NCBI RefSeq assembly: GCF_000281085.1
Contig: NZ_JH767537.1
Location: forward strand, 70,349 to 122,390
Reading direction: 5' to 3'
Source of the DNA: Catenovulum agarivorans YM01
GTDB lineage: Bacteria > Pseudomonadota > Gammaproteobacteria > Enterobacterales > Alteromonadaceae
DNA length: 52,042 bases
Shown here one piece after another: positions 34,573-44,119 of the stretch (the first letter of the stretch is position 1; each line of letters opens with the position of its first letter). A program made the translations under genes and the position numbers. The notes under the pieces were generated by a model, which ran no database searches, was not told the DNA's origin, and saw nothing but the letters and a program-made list of their open reading frames with translations.

Positions 34573-35400
34573 CTATCCTTGTTTTTGATAAATGGTCTGA
34601 CCCAAAGATTTAAATTCTGTGATATCTCGACTCATGGTTTCTGAGTGCCCCATAAACAGATAACCATTAGGTTTTAAGTATTGTGCATAACGGCGAATCA
34701 ACTGGTTTTTAGTCGCTAAATCAAAATAAATCACCACATTTCGACAAAATATAACGTCAAATAACCCCTTCATTGGCCACTGCGGCTGTAATAAATTTAA
34801 GCGCTTAATATGAACAAGCTGACGAACTGTGTTTTTTAATGTAACAACAGTAGCATCTTCGGCTGCTGTAAAATACTTCAGCCCAAGTGGTAGTTGACTG
34901 CTTTCTAGTCTTCTTCGATCATATTGAGCATTTTTTGCGGTAGCCAAAACATTAGAATCTAAGTCCGTTGCCAGTATTTTACAGTCCCATTGCTTTAAAT
35001 TAAGACTTTCAGTTAACGTCATGGCAATTGAATATGGTTCCTCCCCAGTAGAGCAACCGGCGGACCAAATACGAATTTTGCGTTTCATATTTTTATCCTG
35101 TTGCCACTGAGTTTGTGCTAACTGTTTTAAAAACTCAAAATGATGATTCTCACGAAAAAAAGAGGTTAAATTTGTGGTTAATGCGTTTACAAAGGCTGAC
35201 AGTTCATGCTCTGAATGAGCTTTAAGATAATCACAATACTGTTTAAAATTGGTTAACTGTAGGTGGCGAATACGCCGGGATAATCGCGAGTACACCATTT
35301 CTTTTTTGTGCTCACCAAGCACTATGCCCGCATGAATATAAAGCTGCTGTTTAATATAATTAAAATCTGCAGCTGTCATATCAAATTCATGTTGATGCAA
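34573..35400 (-). CDS. cheR: Chemotaxis protein methyltransferase CheR
   Basis: 275-aa SAM-dependent enzyme that methylates receptor glutamates. The N-terminal helical domain is present (VYSRLSRRIRHLQLTNFKQYCDYL). The SAM site reads IRIWSAGCSTGEEPYSIAMTL, followed by DLDSNVLATAKNAQYDRRRL and FDVIFCRNVVIYFD. It is the first gene of the adaptation trio. moaD ends 84 bp upstream on the same strand. Confidence 0.95.
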   Translation of the reverse strand: MHQHEFDMTAADFNYIKQQLYIHAGIVLGEHKKEMVYSRLSRRIRHLQLTNFKQYCDYLKAHSEHELSAFVNALTTNLTSFFRENHHFEFLKQLAQTQWQQDKNMKRKIRIWSAGCSTGEEPYSIAMTLTESLNLKQWDCKILATDLDSNVLATAKNAQYDRRRLESSQLPLGLKYFTAAEDATVVTLKNTVRQLVHIKRLNLLQPQWPMKGLFDVIFCRNVVIYFDLATKNQLIRRYAQYLKPNGYLFMGHSETMSRDITEFKSLGQTIYQKQG

Positions 35401-35484
35401 GGCTTCTTTCCTTTGAAATTTTAAATGCTTAACCTAAGCATAGAAGCCTTTTTCCAACACGACAAATGCAAAAGCTAGTTTATT

Positions 35485-35730
35485 TTACCCCCCTGTTACG
35501 GGAGGAAAAAAAGCGACCTCATCACCTGAATTAATTGGACTATGTTCATTTGCCATATTTTGATTCACTGCAACTAACAGGCGTTTCTCCTGCAAAGCAG
35601 TTTGCCACGCAGGATTTTGTTCGATTAACAATTTTTTTAGCTCTGCGACATTTAGCGATTCAGCATCAAGCAGATATTCCTCTTGACCCAGAGTTTCACG
35701 TAACTGAGCAAAAAACAGCACTTTTATCAT
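35485..35730 (-). CDS. moaD: Molybdopterin synthase small subunit MoaD
   Basis: 81-aa ubiquitin-like protein whose C-terminal GG (FFPPVTGG) is adenylated and thiocarboxylated to deliver sulfur in molybdopterin formation. The start is MIKVLFFAQLRETLGQ and GDEVAFFPPVTGG is the end. It is the last gene of the moa operon here. The large subunit gene moaE, usually next, is absent; cheR follows instead. Confidence 0.93.
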   Translation of the reverse strand: MIKVLFFAQLRETLGQEEYLLDAESLNVAELKKLLIEQNPAWQTALQEKRLLVAVNQNMANEHSPINSGDEVAFFPPVTGG

Positions 35731-35746
35731 ATTTCAGCCTCTCCAA

Positions 35747-36220
35747 TTAGCTAAGTTGCCAATCGCCAGATTTGCCACCAGACTTAGCAATAACTTTGGT
35801 GTCGACTATCTGCATGTGTTTATCAACCGCTTTACACATGTCGTAAATGGTTAAAGCGGCAACCGAGGCTGCGGTTAACGCTTCCATTTCAACACCAGTT
35901 TGTCCTGTTAACTTGCACATAGTCAGCACTTTTACACTGCTACTTGTTTGGTCAACTTCAAAATCCACTTGAACCTTAGACAACATTAACGGGTGACACA
36001 AAGGGATTAAATCAGAGCATTTTTTTGCAGCCTGAATACCGGCAATTCGCGCAATTGCGAATACATCCCCTTTCTTATGATTGCCTTGTGTGAGTAAAGC
36101 GAAAGCTTCAGTAGACATTTTAATTACAGCCTGAGCATGAGCTTGCCGTACAGTTGGTGTTTTTTCACTGACATCAACCATGTTAGCTTCACCACGTTCA
36201 TTTAAATGAGTTAACACCAT
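35747..36220 (-). CDS. moaC: Cyclic pyranopterin monophosphate synthase MoaC
   Basis: 157 aa, matching the E. coli length of 161. Motifs: [79 protein letters not shown] and [10 protein letters not shown]. It turns the MoaA product into cyclic pyranopterin monophosphate. It lies 12 bp downstream of moaB. Confidence 0.97.
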   Translation of the reverse strand: MVLTHLNERGEANMVDVSEKTPTVRQAHAQAVIKMSTEAFALLTQGNHKKGDVFAIARIAGIQAAKKCSDLIPLCHPLMLSKVQVDFEVDQTSSSVKVLTMCKLTGQTGVEMEALTAASVAALTIYDMCKAVDKHMQIVDTKVIAKSGGKSGDWQLS

Positions 36221-36232
36221 GTTACACCTTAA

Positions 36233-36775
36233 TTATTGTCGAGACGGGCAAGAAGCGATATCAACGGATTTTAGTTGCCCGACAAAGTTGCAAGGTTTAT
36301 GTGAGGCATCCAACTGGCTGCGAATGATGCCCTCCCAACCAGTGCGGCAAGCGCCTGTAGAGCCTGGCAAACAAAAAATTGCAACACCATTGGCTAATCC
36401 CGCAACTGCGCGCGATTGAATAGTAGACGTACCAATATCTTGATAAGAAATTTGCCTGAATAGCTCGCCAAACCCTTCAACCTCTTTATCAAATAAAGGT
36501 TTGACAGCTTCAGGGGTAGAATCACGACCGGTAAAGCCAGTTCCACCAGTACAGACGACAGCTTGTACATCATTTGATGCTATCCATTCAGACAAAACTG
36601 CGCGAATTTGGTAAATATCATCTTTAACAATTTTGCGGCCTATCACTTTATGGCCTGTTTCTTCGACTGCCTGTTGTAAATACTCACCTGAAGTATCGGT
36701 TGAAAAATCTCGAGTGTCAGAAATCGTTAGTACTGCAATATTTAAAGGTTCAAAAGGACGTGATGCTTTTGCCAT
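36233..36775 (-). CDS. moaB: Molybdenum cofactor biosynthesis protein MoaB
   Basis: 180-aa MoaB/Mog-family protein. It shows LNIAVLTISDTRDFSTDTSG, VQAVVCTGGTGFTGRDSTPEAVKPLF and FCLPGSTGACRTGWEGIIRSQLD. It is probably an adenylyltransferase-like protein for molybdopterin, though MoaB function is not settled in E. coli. The gene lies 2 bp after mobA in the operon moaA-mobA-moaB-moaC-moaD. Confidence 0.95.
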   Translation of the reverse strand: MAKASRPFEPLNIAVLTISDTRDFSTDTSGEYLQQAVEETGHKVIGRKIVKDDIYQIRAVLSEWIASNDVQAVVCTGGTGFTGRDSTPEAVKPLFDKEVEGFGELFRQISYQDIGTSTIQSRAVAGLANGVAIFCLPGSTGACRTGWEGIIRSQLDASHKPCNFVGQLKSVDIASCPSRQ

Positions 36776-36777
36776 AA

Positions 36778-37401
36778 TTAATTCCTGTTAGCTAAATAGC
36801 TTTGCCATTGTTCTGGGGTGTTAAGGTTTATTAAACGACCTAATTGCGAGTCAGTTGCTTCAATACTCATTGCCGGCAATTGATTTAATAAATTTCTAAA
36901 CGATTTTTCTTTTGCTGGTCTTAACATCAGCTGATTTAGCAATTGTTGTAATTGCGCCAGATCATAAAAGCTTACCGGTAAAAAATGATGTGCAAAATAA
37001 CAACTAGTGTTTTTCTGTTGCGAGCTTTTGACCAGTTGCTGTAAATCAACCAAAGCGAGTGCTGGCATATCTATCGGCAATACCAGCAATTGTGAATTTG
37101 GACTACAGTCACTAAGTTGTTTTACGCATGCTTGTATACCAGCGAGCGGCCCTTGGTATTCTATTGGATCGTAAATGATTTTTGTTTGCGCATTCAAACC
37201 AGTAAGCATTTGAGTTAAGGCTAAATCACCTGATTGTTGCTGATAAGGGCGTGAGATATACACCTGCTCTACAGCTAATTCAGCCACTAACTCCAACATA
37301 TGCTGAAGTAGCGTATGTTGCTTGTTCATCGTTAGTTTTGCTTTGTCTTGGCCCATTCGACTAGAACGACCACCGGCCAAAACTAATATATACAGTGACA
37401 T
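36778..37401 (-). CDS. mobA: Molybdenum cofactor guanylyltransferase MobA
   Basis: Attaches GMP to Mo-molybdopterin. The nucleotide motif LAGGRSSRMGQDKAKL is at the very start, with LVLPIDMPALALVDL further on. I place the start at ATG 37401 (207 aa) because AGAGGG lies 9 bp upstream and MSLYILVLAGG fits the family. An upstream GTG at 37422 would overlap moaA by 8 bp. mobA within a moa operon is unusual compared with E. coli, where it pairs with mobB. Confidence 0.92.
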   Translation of the reverse strand: MSLYILVLAGGRSSRMGQDKAKLTMNKQHTLLQHMLELVAELAVEQVYISRPYQQQSGDLALTQMLTGLNAQTKIIYDPIEYQGPLAGIQACVKQLSDCSPNSQLLVLPIDMPALALVDLQQLVKSSQQKNTSCYFAHHFLPVSFYDLAQLQQLLNQLMLRPAKEKSFRNLLNQLPAMSIEATDSQLGRLINLNTPEQWQSYLANRN

Positions 37402-37414
37402 TGTTGTAAACCCT

Positions 37415-38389
37415 CTAGCCACCCAACATGGCTAGGTGTTGGGTACCACCTGTGACGCCTTGCTGCAAATAATGGCTTGGGGCTTTATCACCTAAGTAAT
37501 TTTGTAATAGCTGCATTAATTCGGCTTGTTGCTCTGAGTTTTGCAAATGCTGGCGAATATCAATACCGGCTTCAGAAAATAAACATAGATGTAGTTTACC
37601 TAAAGCACTAATACGCAGCCTATTACAAGTTGCACAAAAATCTTTGCTATAAGGCATAATTAAGCCTACTCGTCCTTGATAGTCTGGGTGGTAAAATTCC
37701 TCAGCAGGGCCTGCAGATTTATCACGAATAACGGGTGACCAACCTTGCTGTAATAAGGTTTGTTTAATGTCTGCACCGCTGACATGGTTTTGTTTAAAAA
37801 ACTCAAGGTTGTCACCGGTTTGCATTAACTCGATAAACCTTAAGGTATAAGGTTTGTCTTTTAACCAATCAATATACGTCTGGACATCATTGCCGTTGTA
37901 TTGGCGCATCAAGACTGCATTAATTTTAATTTTGCTTAAGCCGAGTTGTTGCGCTTTATCTAACCCAGCTAAAATGCTTGTAAGCTTATTATGGCCAGTA
38001 ATCGCGTTAAACATATTTGGGTCTAAGCTATCGACCGAAACATTCAGTGACGTTAAACCAGCATCAACCCATTTATCTATATTATGCTCTAAATTAAACC
38101 CATTGGTCGTTAAAGCGACATCCGTTATACCAACTTGCTGTCGGCATAATTTGATAATGTTTGGTAAATCTTTGCGCAGAGCCGGCTCACCACCAGTAAT
38201 GCGAATTTTACTGGTCCCGAGTTGGGCAAAAGCACTGACGACATTGGCAATTTCATCGGTTGATAGGAAATCGCGTGGCGTGTCGCACTGATAACCATCA
38301 GGCAAACAATAGGTGCATTTAAAATTGCACACATCTGTGATCGACAGGCGAAGATAGTGAAATTTTCGCCCCATTTTATCTTGTAACAT
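37415..38389 (-). CDS. moaA: GTP 3',8-cyclase MoaA
   Basis: Radical SAM enzyme for the first step of molybdenum cofactor synthesis. The first cluster motif, CNFKCTYC, is near the N terminus; the second cluster lies in FCATCNRLRISALGKLHLCLF; and the required C-terminal GG is present (LAMLGG). ITGGEPALRKDL and VSVDSLDPNMFNAITGHNKL are conserved. ATG 38389 is preferred to GTG 38395 since E. coli has the same spacing from GGAAAGG. It begins the operon moaA-mobA-moaB-moaC-moaD and follows a Moco riboswitch. Confidence 0.96.
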   Translation of the reverse strand: MLQDKMGRKFHYLRLSITDVCNFKCTYCLPDGYQCDTPRDFLSTDEIANVVSAFAQLGTSKIRITGGEPALRKDLPNIIKLCRQQVGITDVALTTNGFNLEHNIDKWVDAGLTSLNVSVDSLDPNMFNAITGHNKLTSILAGLDKAQQLGLSKIKINAVLMRQYNGNDVQTYIDWLKDKPYTLRFIELMQTGDNLEFFKQNHVSGADIKQTLLQQGWSPVIRDKSAGPAEEFYHPDYQGRVGLIMPYSKDFCATCNRLRISALGKLHLCLFSEAGIDIRQHLQNSEQQAELMQLLQNYLGDKAPSHYLQQGVTGGTQHLAMLGG

Positions 38390-38398
38390 AAACACCTT

Positions 38399-38520
38399 TC
38401 CAAATGCGGGAGGCCAAGATATTTCTACCCTAACCCTGGCAAATTGTTGAGTTTGAACATCAAACCCTCATTTGCGGCCTAATTTGCATATCTAATGACT
38501 TAGCTAGTTAGGCTTCGGAG
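38399..38520 (-). promoter_or_regulatory. Moco riboswitch (moaA leader)
   Basis: On the minus strand the moaA leader begins CTCCGAAGCC, then has TTAGGCCGCAAATGAGG and AATTTGCCAGGGTTAGGG. It ends GGCCTCCCGCATTTGG next to GGAAAGG, just before the start codon. The same landmarks stand in the same order in the E. coli moaA leader as I recall it (AGATTGCCACCAGGGCG, CGCCTCCCGTATCTGG, GGAAAGG, then TGTACATG). In E. coli this RNA binds molybdenum cofactor and lowers moaA translation. The ribosome binding site is part of the element here, as expected for translational control. Confidence 0.88.
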
Positions 38521-38924
38521 TTTTAAAAATTAACTAAAACTAAATTACTACTCAAAATAATTTAGCTTTAGCTATTATGCCACTAAGCAACAAACAAAGC
38601 AGCAAACAATCCTTATTCAAATTTACCCAAAAAGCTATTTTGTTCATTTATGTTGGCAAGACAAATGCTCTAGCAGGCGCGCTTTACCGACAAATAACGA
38701 GTGGAAAAGCAAGATTTGCAGAAAAAACCTGCTGTTAATTAGGCAAATAAGCGAATGAGTTCACAAAGTGATAGTTAAGTAAAATTTTAGTTATGAATTT
38801 TTCAAGTCGGACTTGTGTAATTGGAATTTGTATTCTAATGTAAAGTTAATGCCAGACCGGGGTCAATTAGGTGGCCAAATGGACTCGGCAGTAAACTAGG
38901 ACTACATCTATTGGAGACAAAGAA
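38521..38924. other. A/T-rich divergent gap between moaA leader and pilA
   Basis: About 400 bp without a credible reading frame or repeat. It must hold the moa promoter (left end) and the pilA promoter (right end). I see no convincing sigma-54 site. GGAG lies 8 bp before the pilA ATG. Confidence 0.5.
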
Positions 38925-39389
38925 ATGAAACGAAGCAGTAATAAAGGTTTCACCCTAATTGAATTAATGATCGTTGTAGCGATTATCGGTATTTTGGCGG
39001 CAGTAGCTGTGCCGGCTTACAATGATTATTTTGATTCAGCACGTTCAAGCGAAGCTAAACAACAAGCTGAAGCATTGAAAAAATCAGTAACCGCGTGTTT
39101 AGTGCAACAAACCGCGACTGGTGGTGCAGCAACAGCTTGCGACTCTGGCGCAAATCGAATTCCTGCAGCAATTACAGCGGCATCAAACAACTCGACTATT
39201 ATGTGTGCTCGAGTGACAGATGGTGTAATCATAGTATCAGCCGACAGAGACGCTGGCGCATCAGGCGGTTCTACAGCTGACTTTACAATTCAGTTGTCTC
39301 CAACTATTGCTAATGGCCAAGCAACTTGGGCAGCAACGGATTCTGATTCTGGATTAACAGTTAATACAAACTGTACCCCAGCGTCTTAA
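38925..39389 (+). CDS. pilA: Type IV major pilin PilA
   Basis: 154-aa prepilin. The leader MKRSSNKG is cut before [22 protein letters not shown], the class III signal with Glu5 of the mature protein and a hydrophobic assembly helix. The globular part is rich in Ala, Thr and Ser and has several Cys (ACLVQQ, ACDSG, MCARV, NCTPAS) that could form the D-loop disulfide. It is processed by PilD, encoded downstream. A perfect terminator follows, which allows high pilin expression apart from pilB. Confidence 0.95.
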   Translation: MKRSSNKGFTLIELMIVVAIIGILAAVAVPAYNDYFDSARSSEAKQQAEALKKSVTACLVQQTATGGAATACDSGANRIPAAITAASNNSTIMCARVTDGVIIVSADRDAGASGGSTADFTIQLSPTIANGQATWAATDSDSGLTVNTNCTPAS

Positions 39390-39408
39390 TAAGCGCGTGA
39401 AGTTACAG

Positions 39409-39434
39409 AAGGCGAGCTTGAGCTCGCCTTTTTT
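39409..39434 (+). terminator. Intrinsic terminator after pilA
   Basis: Stem GGCGAGC-TTGA-GCTCGCC followed at once by TTTTTT: a textbook rho-independent terminator, 20 bp after the pilA stop. Confidence 0.93.
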
Positions 39435-39496
39435 ATCACCTTTTATACTTCTATGTGAAGTGTTATCCTTGCGCTAAAATCCAATTGAGTTTCAGC

Positions 39497-41188
39497 ATGG
39501 CAGCACTAGACTTTCGACTCTTCGCAACAGGCATATTAGACCTTCATCAACAAGAAGAACTTAAACAAAAAAACGTTAAAACTTATATTGAAGCAGCGCA
39601 GTTTATCCGCGAACAAGGTTGGTACACAGAAAACGAACTCGCCTGTGAAGTCTCGCAGCGTTACCATACACCCTATTTTGATTTAAATTATTTTGATGTT
39701 TCGTCCATAAAAGAAGAATTATTAAAAGAGAAACTATCAGAAAAACATCAGGTTTTGCCGCTTTATTTACGCGGCCGTACCCTGTTTTTAGCTACGGTTA
39801 ACCCCTCTAACGTCAGTGCTCAAGAAGATTTTCAATTTAGTACAGGTTACAACGTTGAATATTTATGTGTTGAAGCGTCAAAGCTCCATCAAGCAATAGA
39901 AACCGCTTATGCCTCGGAAGAAGGCCAGCTTGATTTAGATGACTTTGACGAACAAGAGTTATCAGGCATAGAAGTCGGCGAAGATAAAACCGAAGATACT
40001 GCAGAAACAGCCAGCAATGATGATGCACCTATTATTGTTTATATCAACAAAATATTATTAGATGCCATTCGCCGCGGGGCATCCGACTTACATTTTGAAC
40101 CATACGAAAAAAGCTACCGAATTCGCTTTCGTATTGACGGAATTTTACATGAAGTAGCCGCGCCTCCCGCCAATTTATCAACACGTTTAGCTGCGCGGCT
40201 CAAAGTAATGTCACGTTTGGATATAGCAGAAAAACGCAAACCACAAGATGGGCGGATAAAATTAAAAATCTCTGCGAATAAATCCATTGATTTTCGTGTT
40301 TCAACCCTTCCTACTTTATGGGGTGAAAAAATCGTAATGCGTATATTAGACTCGAGCAGCGCTATGCTCGGGATTGATGTACTAGGTTACGAAAAAGAGC
40401 AAAAGCAACTGTATTTAGATGCGCTAAATAAACCTCAAGGCATGATTCTAGTAACAGGCCCAACCGGGAGTGGTAAAACCGTTTCTTTGTATACAGGTTT
40501 AAATATTCTCAATACACCTGAACGCAACATATCCACAGCGGAAGATCCTGTTGAAATCAACTTAGACGGTATTAATCAGGTGCAAATTAGCACCAAAGCA
40601 GGCTTGACGTTTGCTGAAGCACTGCGCTCTTTTTTACGTCAAGATCCAGATATCGTCATGGTTGGTGAAATACGAGATTTAGAAACAGCCGAAATAGCAA
40701 TAAAGGCCGCACAAACTGGTCATTTAGTATTATCTACCCTACATACTAACTCAGCTGCCGAAACCCTTACACGTTTGCTGAATATGGGCGTACCTAGCTT
40801 TAATATTGCAAGTTCTGTCAGTCTAATTATAGCGCAGCGTTTAGCTCGGCGTTTATGCAAACATTGTAAATCGCCGCTTGAAACATTACCAACCGACAAA
40901 GAACTTGTAGAATTTGGTTTTACCACTGAGCAGTTATCAGAGCTCACTTTATACGAGCCAGTCGGCTGTGAGTTATGTTCAGCAGGTTTTAAGGGACGTG
41001 TTGGTATTTATGAAGTAATGCCTATTAGTGGTGATATGGCTTCCATTATTATGCGTGAAGGTAATTCACTTGAAATTGCTGCCCAAGCACAAAAAGAGCA
41101 AGTACCTAATTTACGTCAGTCAGGTATTCGCAAAGCAATAGCCGGATTAACGAGCTTAGGTGAAGTCAGCCGAGTGACCAGCTATTAA
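39497..41188 (+). CDS. pilB: Type IV pilus extension ATPase PilB
   Basis: 563-aa GspE-family ATPase. The start at ATG 39497 gives [15 protein letters not shown]; an upstream GTG (39455) would read through the gap. The N-terminal MshEN-like domain is followed by Walker A (GPTGSGKT), an Asp box ([15 protein letters not shown]), Walker B ([17 protein letters not shown]), a His box ([13 protein letters not shown]) and the zinc tetracysteine CKHCK ... CELC. It powers pilus growth with PilC. It is first in pilB-pilC-pilD, with 90 bp to pilC. Confidence 0.95.
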   Translation: MAALDFRLFATGILDLHQQEELKQKNVKTYIEAAQFIREQGWYTENELACEVSQRYHTPYFDLNYFDVSSIKEELLKEKLSEKHQVLPLYLRGRTLFLATVNPSNVSAQEDFQFSTGYNVEYLCVEASKLHQAIETAYASEEGQLDLDDFDEQELSGIEVGEDKTEDTAETASNDDAPIIVYINKILLDAIRRGASDLHFEPYEKSYRIRFRIDGILHEVAAPPANLSTRLAARLKVMSRLDIAEKRKPQDGRIKLKISANKSIDFRVSTLPTLWGEKIVMRILDSSSAMLGIDVLGYEKEQKQLYLDALNKPQGMILVTGPTGSGKTVSLYTGLNILNTPERNISTAEDPVEINLDGINQVQISTKAGLTFAEALRSFLRQDPDIVMVGEIRDLETAEIAIKAAQTGHLVLSTLHTNSAAETLTRLLNMGVPSFNIASSVSLIIAQRLARRLCKHCKSPLETLPTDKELVEFGFTTEQLSELTLYEPVGCELCSAGFKGRVGIYEVMPISGDMASIIMREGNSLEIAAQAQKEQVPNLRQSGIRKAIAGLTSLGEVSRVTSY

Positions 41189-41278
41189 TTTATTTGTACT
41201 AATATTATAAATACTCGCCAAAGTCAGTGAATGATGCTGAACTTTGGCCATCAACAGGGATAGCAGTAGGAACTATTT

Positions 41279-42529
41279 ATGGCTGTAGCTAAAACAAAAT
41301 CAACTAAAAAACCTAAAATTGTTGAGCAAGATATCTTTATTTGGCAAGGAGTCAACCGCCGTGGTTTAAAGGTAAATGGTGAGCTACCTGCTGAAAATAT
41401 CAAAGCAGCAAAAGAAACGCTAAAACAACAAGGGGTCAATCCAACCAAACTAAAAAAGAAACCTAAACCCCTGTTTGGTGGAGGCGCAAAAAAAATTACC
41501 TCTAAAGATATTGCTGTGGTCACCCGCCAATTAGCCACTATGTTGAGTGCGGGGGTGCCACTCGTCCAATCTGTCGATTTAATCTCAAAAGGCAATGAAA
41601 ATGCCAACATGCGCCAATTATTATCCGAAGTTGGTTTAGGTATTCAGTCAGGCACGCCCTTAAATGAGGTGTTACGTGACCACCCCAAATATTTTGATGA
41701 TTTATATTGCGACCTGGTTATGGCTGGCGAGCAATCTGGTGCACTAGAAGGTATTTATGACCGAATAGCGACCTATAAAGAAAAGTCTGAAGCATTAAAG
41801 TCAAAAATTAAAAAAGCTATGACTTATCCAATCGCCGTGTTAACCATAGCGTCCATAGTCACAATAATTCTATTAATTTTTGTAGTACCTCAATTCCAAG
41901 AGATATTTTCTAGTTTTGGTGCGGAGCTACCGGCTTTTACACTAATGGTCATTGGGATGTCGGAGGCATTACAAGCACACGGTCCCAAAATGGCCGTGGC
42001 TCTGGCCATAGGTGTGTTTTTATTTGCGCGTAGCTACAAAAATAGTCGAAAGTTGAGAGATAGAGTGGACGCATACCTGTTAAAAATGCCGGTATTTGGC
42101 ATGATTTTAAATAAAGCGTCATTAGCCCGATTTTCTAGAACACTTGCAACCACGTTTGCGGCAGGTGTACCTCTAATAGAAGCACTAGATTCAGCTGCTG
42201 GTGCTTCTGGCAACGCTGTTTATAGAAATGCCATTATGAACATCAAAGGCGAAGTATCCGCGGGCATGCAAATGAATATTGCGATGCGTAATACTAAGTT
42301 ATTCCCCGACATGGTTATTCAAATGGTTCAAATAGGTGAAGAATCAGGTGCAATTGACGATATGCTCAATAAGGTCGCATCAGTTTATGAACAAGAAGTA
42401 GACGATGCAGTAGACGGGTTGTCAGCACTCATTGAACCTATGATAATGGCATTTTTAGGGGTAGTCATAGGTGGCTTAATTGTCGCTATGTATTTACCAA
42501 TCTTCCAGTTAGGTAAAATTGTTAGTTAA
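41279..42529 (+). CDS. pilC: Type IV pilus inner-membrane platform protein PilC
   Basis: 416 aa, a usual length. Two T2SSF domains are visible: VTRQLATMLSAGVPLVQSVDLIS (first) and FSRTLATTFAAGVPLIEALD (second). Three membrane helices include YPIAVLTIASIVTIILLIFVVPQF and MIMAFLGVVIGGLIVAMYLPIFQLG. It couples the PilB motor to pilin insertion. AGGAAC lies before the ATG. pilD begins 3 bp after the stop. Confidence 0.95.
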   Translation: MAVAKTKSTKKPKIVEQDIFIWQGVNRRGLKVNGELPAENIKAAKETLKQQGVNPTKLKKKPKPLFGGGAKKITSKDIAVVTRQLATMLSAGVPLVQSVDLISKGNENANMRQLLSEVGLGIQSGTPLNEVLRDHPKYFDDLYCDLVMAGEQSGALEGIYDRIATYKEKSEALKSKIKKAMTYPIAVLTIASIVTIILLIFVVPQFQEIFSSFGAELPAFTLMVIGMSEALQAHGPKMAVALAIGVFLFARSYKNSRKLRDRVDAYLLKMPVFGMILNKASLARFSRTLATTFAAGVPLIEALDSAAGASGNAVYRNAIMNIKGEVSAGMQMNIAMRNTKLFPDMVIQMVQIGEESGAIDDMLNKVASVYEQEVDDAVDGLSALIEPMIMAFLGVVIGGLIVAMYLPIFQLGKIVS

Positions 42530-42532
42530 TTT

Positions 42533-43417
42533 ATGTTAGATATATTCAATTATTTTGAACACGCTCCTGTTGCTTGGGTTATTTTTGTCGGCTTATTTAG
42601 TTTACTCGTTGGCAGCTTTTTAAACGTTGTAATTTATCGCTTGCCGATTATGCTCGAAAGAGATTGGAAACGAGAATGCCAACTGCTGTTTGAAGACGAA
42701 GGGGTCAAACTGCCGATTGATATTCCAACAGATAAATTCAACTTAGTTTTTCCACATTCACATTGCCCGAGTTGCAAAAGCCCAGTCAAACCTTGGCAAA
42801 ACATCCCAGTGTTATCTTACCTAGTGCAAAAAGGTAAATGTAGTCACTGCCAAACCTCAATATCTATACGTTATCCATTTATTGAAATATTAACGGCAAT
42901 CGCAGGCATGATCGCAGCAGTTCAGTTTGGTTTTAGCGAGCAAACTCTGTGGGCGTTACTTTTTAGTTATTTGCTTATCAGCATGTGTTTTATTGATTTT
43001 GATACTATGCTGTTGCCAGATCAACTTACCCTCAGCATGCTGTGGTTAGGTTTACTTGCCAACTTATCCGCAACCTTTGTACCACTCGAAGACGCCGTAA
43101 TTGGAGCTGTAGCTGGTTATATGATTTTGTGGACCATATTTCAAAGCTTTAAACTACTAACCGGCAAAGAAGGCATGGGTTTTGGTGATTTCAAATTGCT
43201 TGCAGCCCTTGGCGCGTGGATGGGCTGGCAGTCACTTTTGCTAATTGTATTAATGTCTTCCGTGGTTGGTGCAGTTGCAGGCATTATTATTTTACGTCTG
43301 CAAGAAAAACATCAGCAAGCAATTCCTTTTGGGCCTTATTTAGCAATTGCGGGCTGGATAAGTTTTTATTGGCAAGAACAAATTGTCGAGTTTTATATGA
43401 ATACTTGGGTTCGCTAA
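42533..43417 (+). CDS. pilD: Prepilin peptidase / N-methyltransferase PilD
   Basis: 294-aa polytopic aspartyl protease that cuts prepilin leaders and methylates the new N terminus. The zinc-binding domain has CPSCKSPVKPWQNIPVLSYL and KCSHC. The catalytic Asp are in CFIDFDTMLLPDQLTL and MGFGDFKLLAALGAWMG. GSFLNVVIYRLP at the N terminus is conserved. Its TAA overlaps the coaE ATG by 1 bp. Confidence 0.96.
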   Translation: MLDIFNYFEHAPVAWVIFVGLFSLLVGSFLNVVIYRLPIMLERDWKRECQLLFEDEGVKLPIDIPTDKFNLVFPHSHCPSCKSPVKPWQNIPVLSYLVQKGKCSHCQTSISIRYPFIEILTAIAGMIAAVQFGFSEQTLWALLFSYLLISMCFIDFDTMLLPDQLTLSMLWLGLLANLSATFVPLEDAVIGAVAGYMILWTIFQSFKLLTGKEGMGFGDFKLLAALGAWMGWQSLLLIVLMSSVVGAVAGIIILRLQEKHQQAIPFGPYLAIAGWISFYWQEQIVEFYMNTWVR

Positions 43418-44031
43418 TGAGCCAATTTATTGTTGGTTTAACCGGCGGCATTGGCTCTGGTAAAACAACAGTTTCGAATATGTTTGCCGATTTAGGTGTG
43501 ACACTGATTGATGCGGACATAATCGCCCGTGAAGTTGTTGCGCCTAACAGTCCGGCACTCGAACAAATTCGTCTGCAGTTTGGAGATGATATTCTTGATA
43601 TCGAAGGTAAGCTCAACAGAGGAAAACTGCGCCAAGTTATTTTCACGCAACCCGCAGCCAAAGCATGGTTGGATAATTTACTCCACCCAATTATTCGACA
43701 AAAAATGTACCAAGAGTGCCAACAAGCACAATCGCCCTATTGTTTGTTAATTGTACCGTTATTGCTTGAAAACAACTTGCAAGAAATGACGGATAGAGTG
43801 TTAATAACCGATTGCTTCCCACAGACTCAATTGAGCCGTGCAGTAAAACGAGATAATAATTCGCCGCAGCTTATTTTAAGCATTATGAATAAACAAATAT
43901 CGCGAGCGAAACGCCTAGCTCTGTCGGATGATCTAATAAACACAGAGTTATCCATTGCACAGATCCAACAAGATTGCTTATCATTACATCTGAAGTATTT
44001 AGAATTGGCTAAATTGAAAGCTTTAAGTTAA
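43417..44031 (+). CDS. coaE: Dephospho-CoA kinase CoaE
   Basis: Last step of CoA synthesis. The start at ATG 43417 (overlapping the pilD stop, TAATG) gives 204 aa, the E. coli size. The P-loop is GLTGGIGSGKTTVSNMF, then DADIIAREVV and LLHPIIRQKM; the lid region RAVKRDNNSP follows. It is coupled with pilD, as in many gammaproteobacteria (pilD-coaE-zapD-yacG). Confidence 0.95.
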   Translation: MSQFIVGLTGGIGSGKTTVSNMFADLGVTLIDADIIAREVVAPNSPALEQIRLQFGDDILDIEGKLNRGKLRQVIFTQPAAKAWLDNLLHPIIRQKMYQECQQAQSPYCLLIVPLLLENNLQEMTDRVLITDCFPQTQLSRAVKRDNNSPQLILSIMNKQISRAKRLALSDDLINTELSIAQIQQDCLSLHLKYLELAKLKALS

Positions 44032-44119
44032 GCTAGTAAATATACATAATCAAGTATCTTCAACTTGATGTTAATATAATAATTTCTGATGCAAACAGGG
44101 ATAGCTCTTATTTGTCACT

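Noticed and set aside
38521-38924. Sigma-54 promoter for pilA
   Set aside because: I looked for TGGC-N8-TTGC upstream of pilA and found no convincing match.
43216-43416. Longer N terminus for CoaE inside pilD
   Set aside because: The P-loop sits at the start in this family, and ATG 43417 at the pilD stop gives the standard length.
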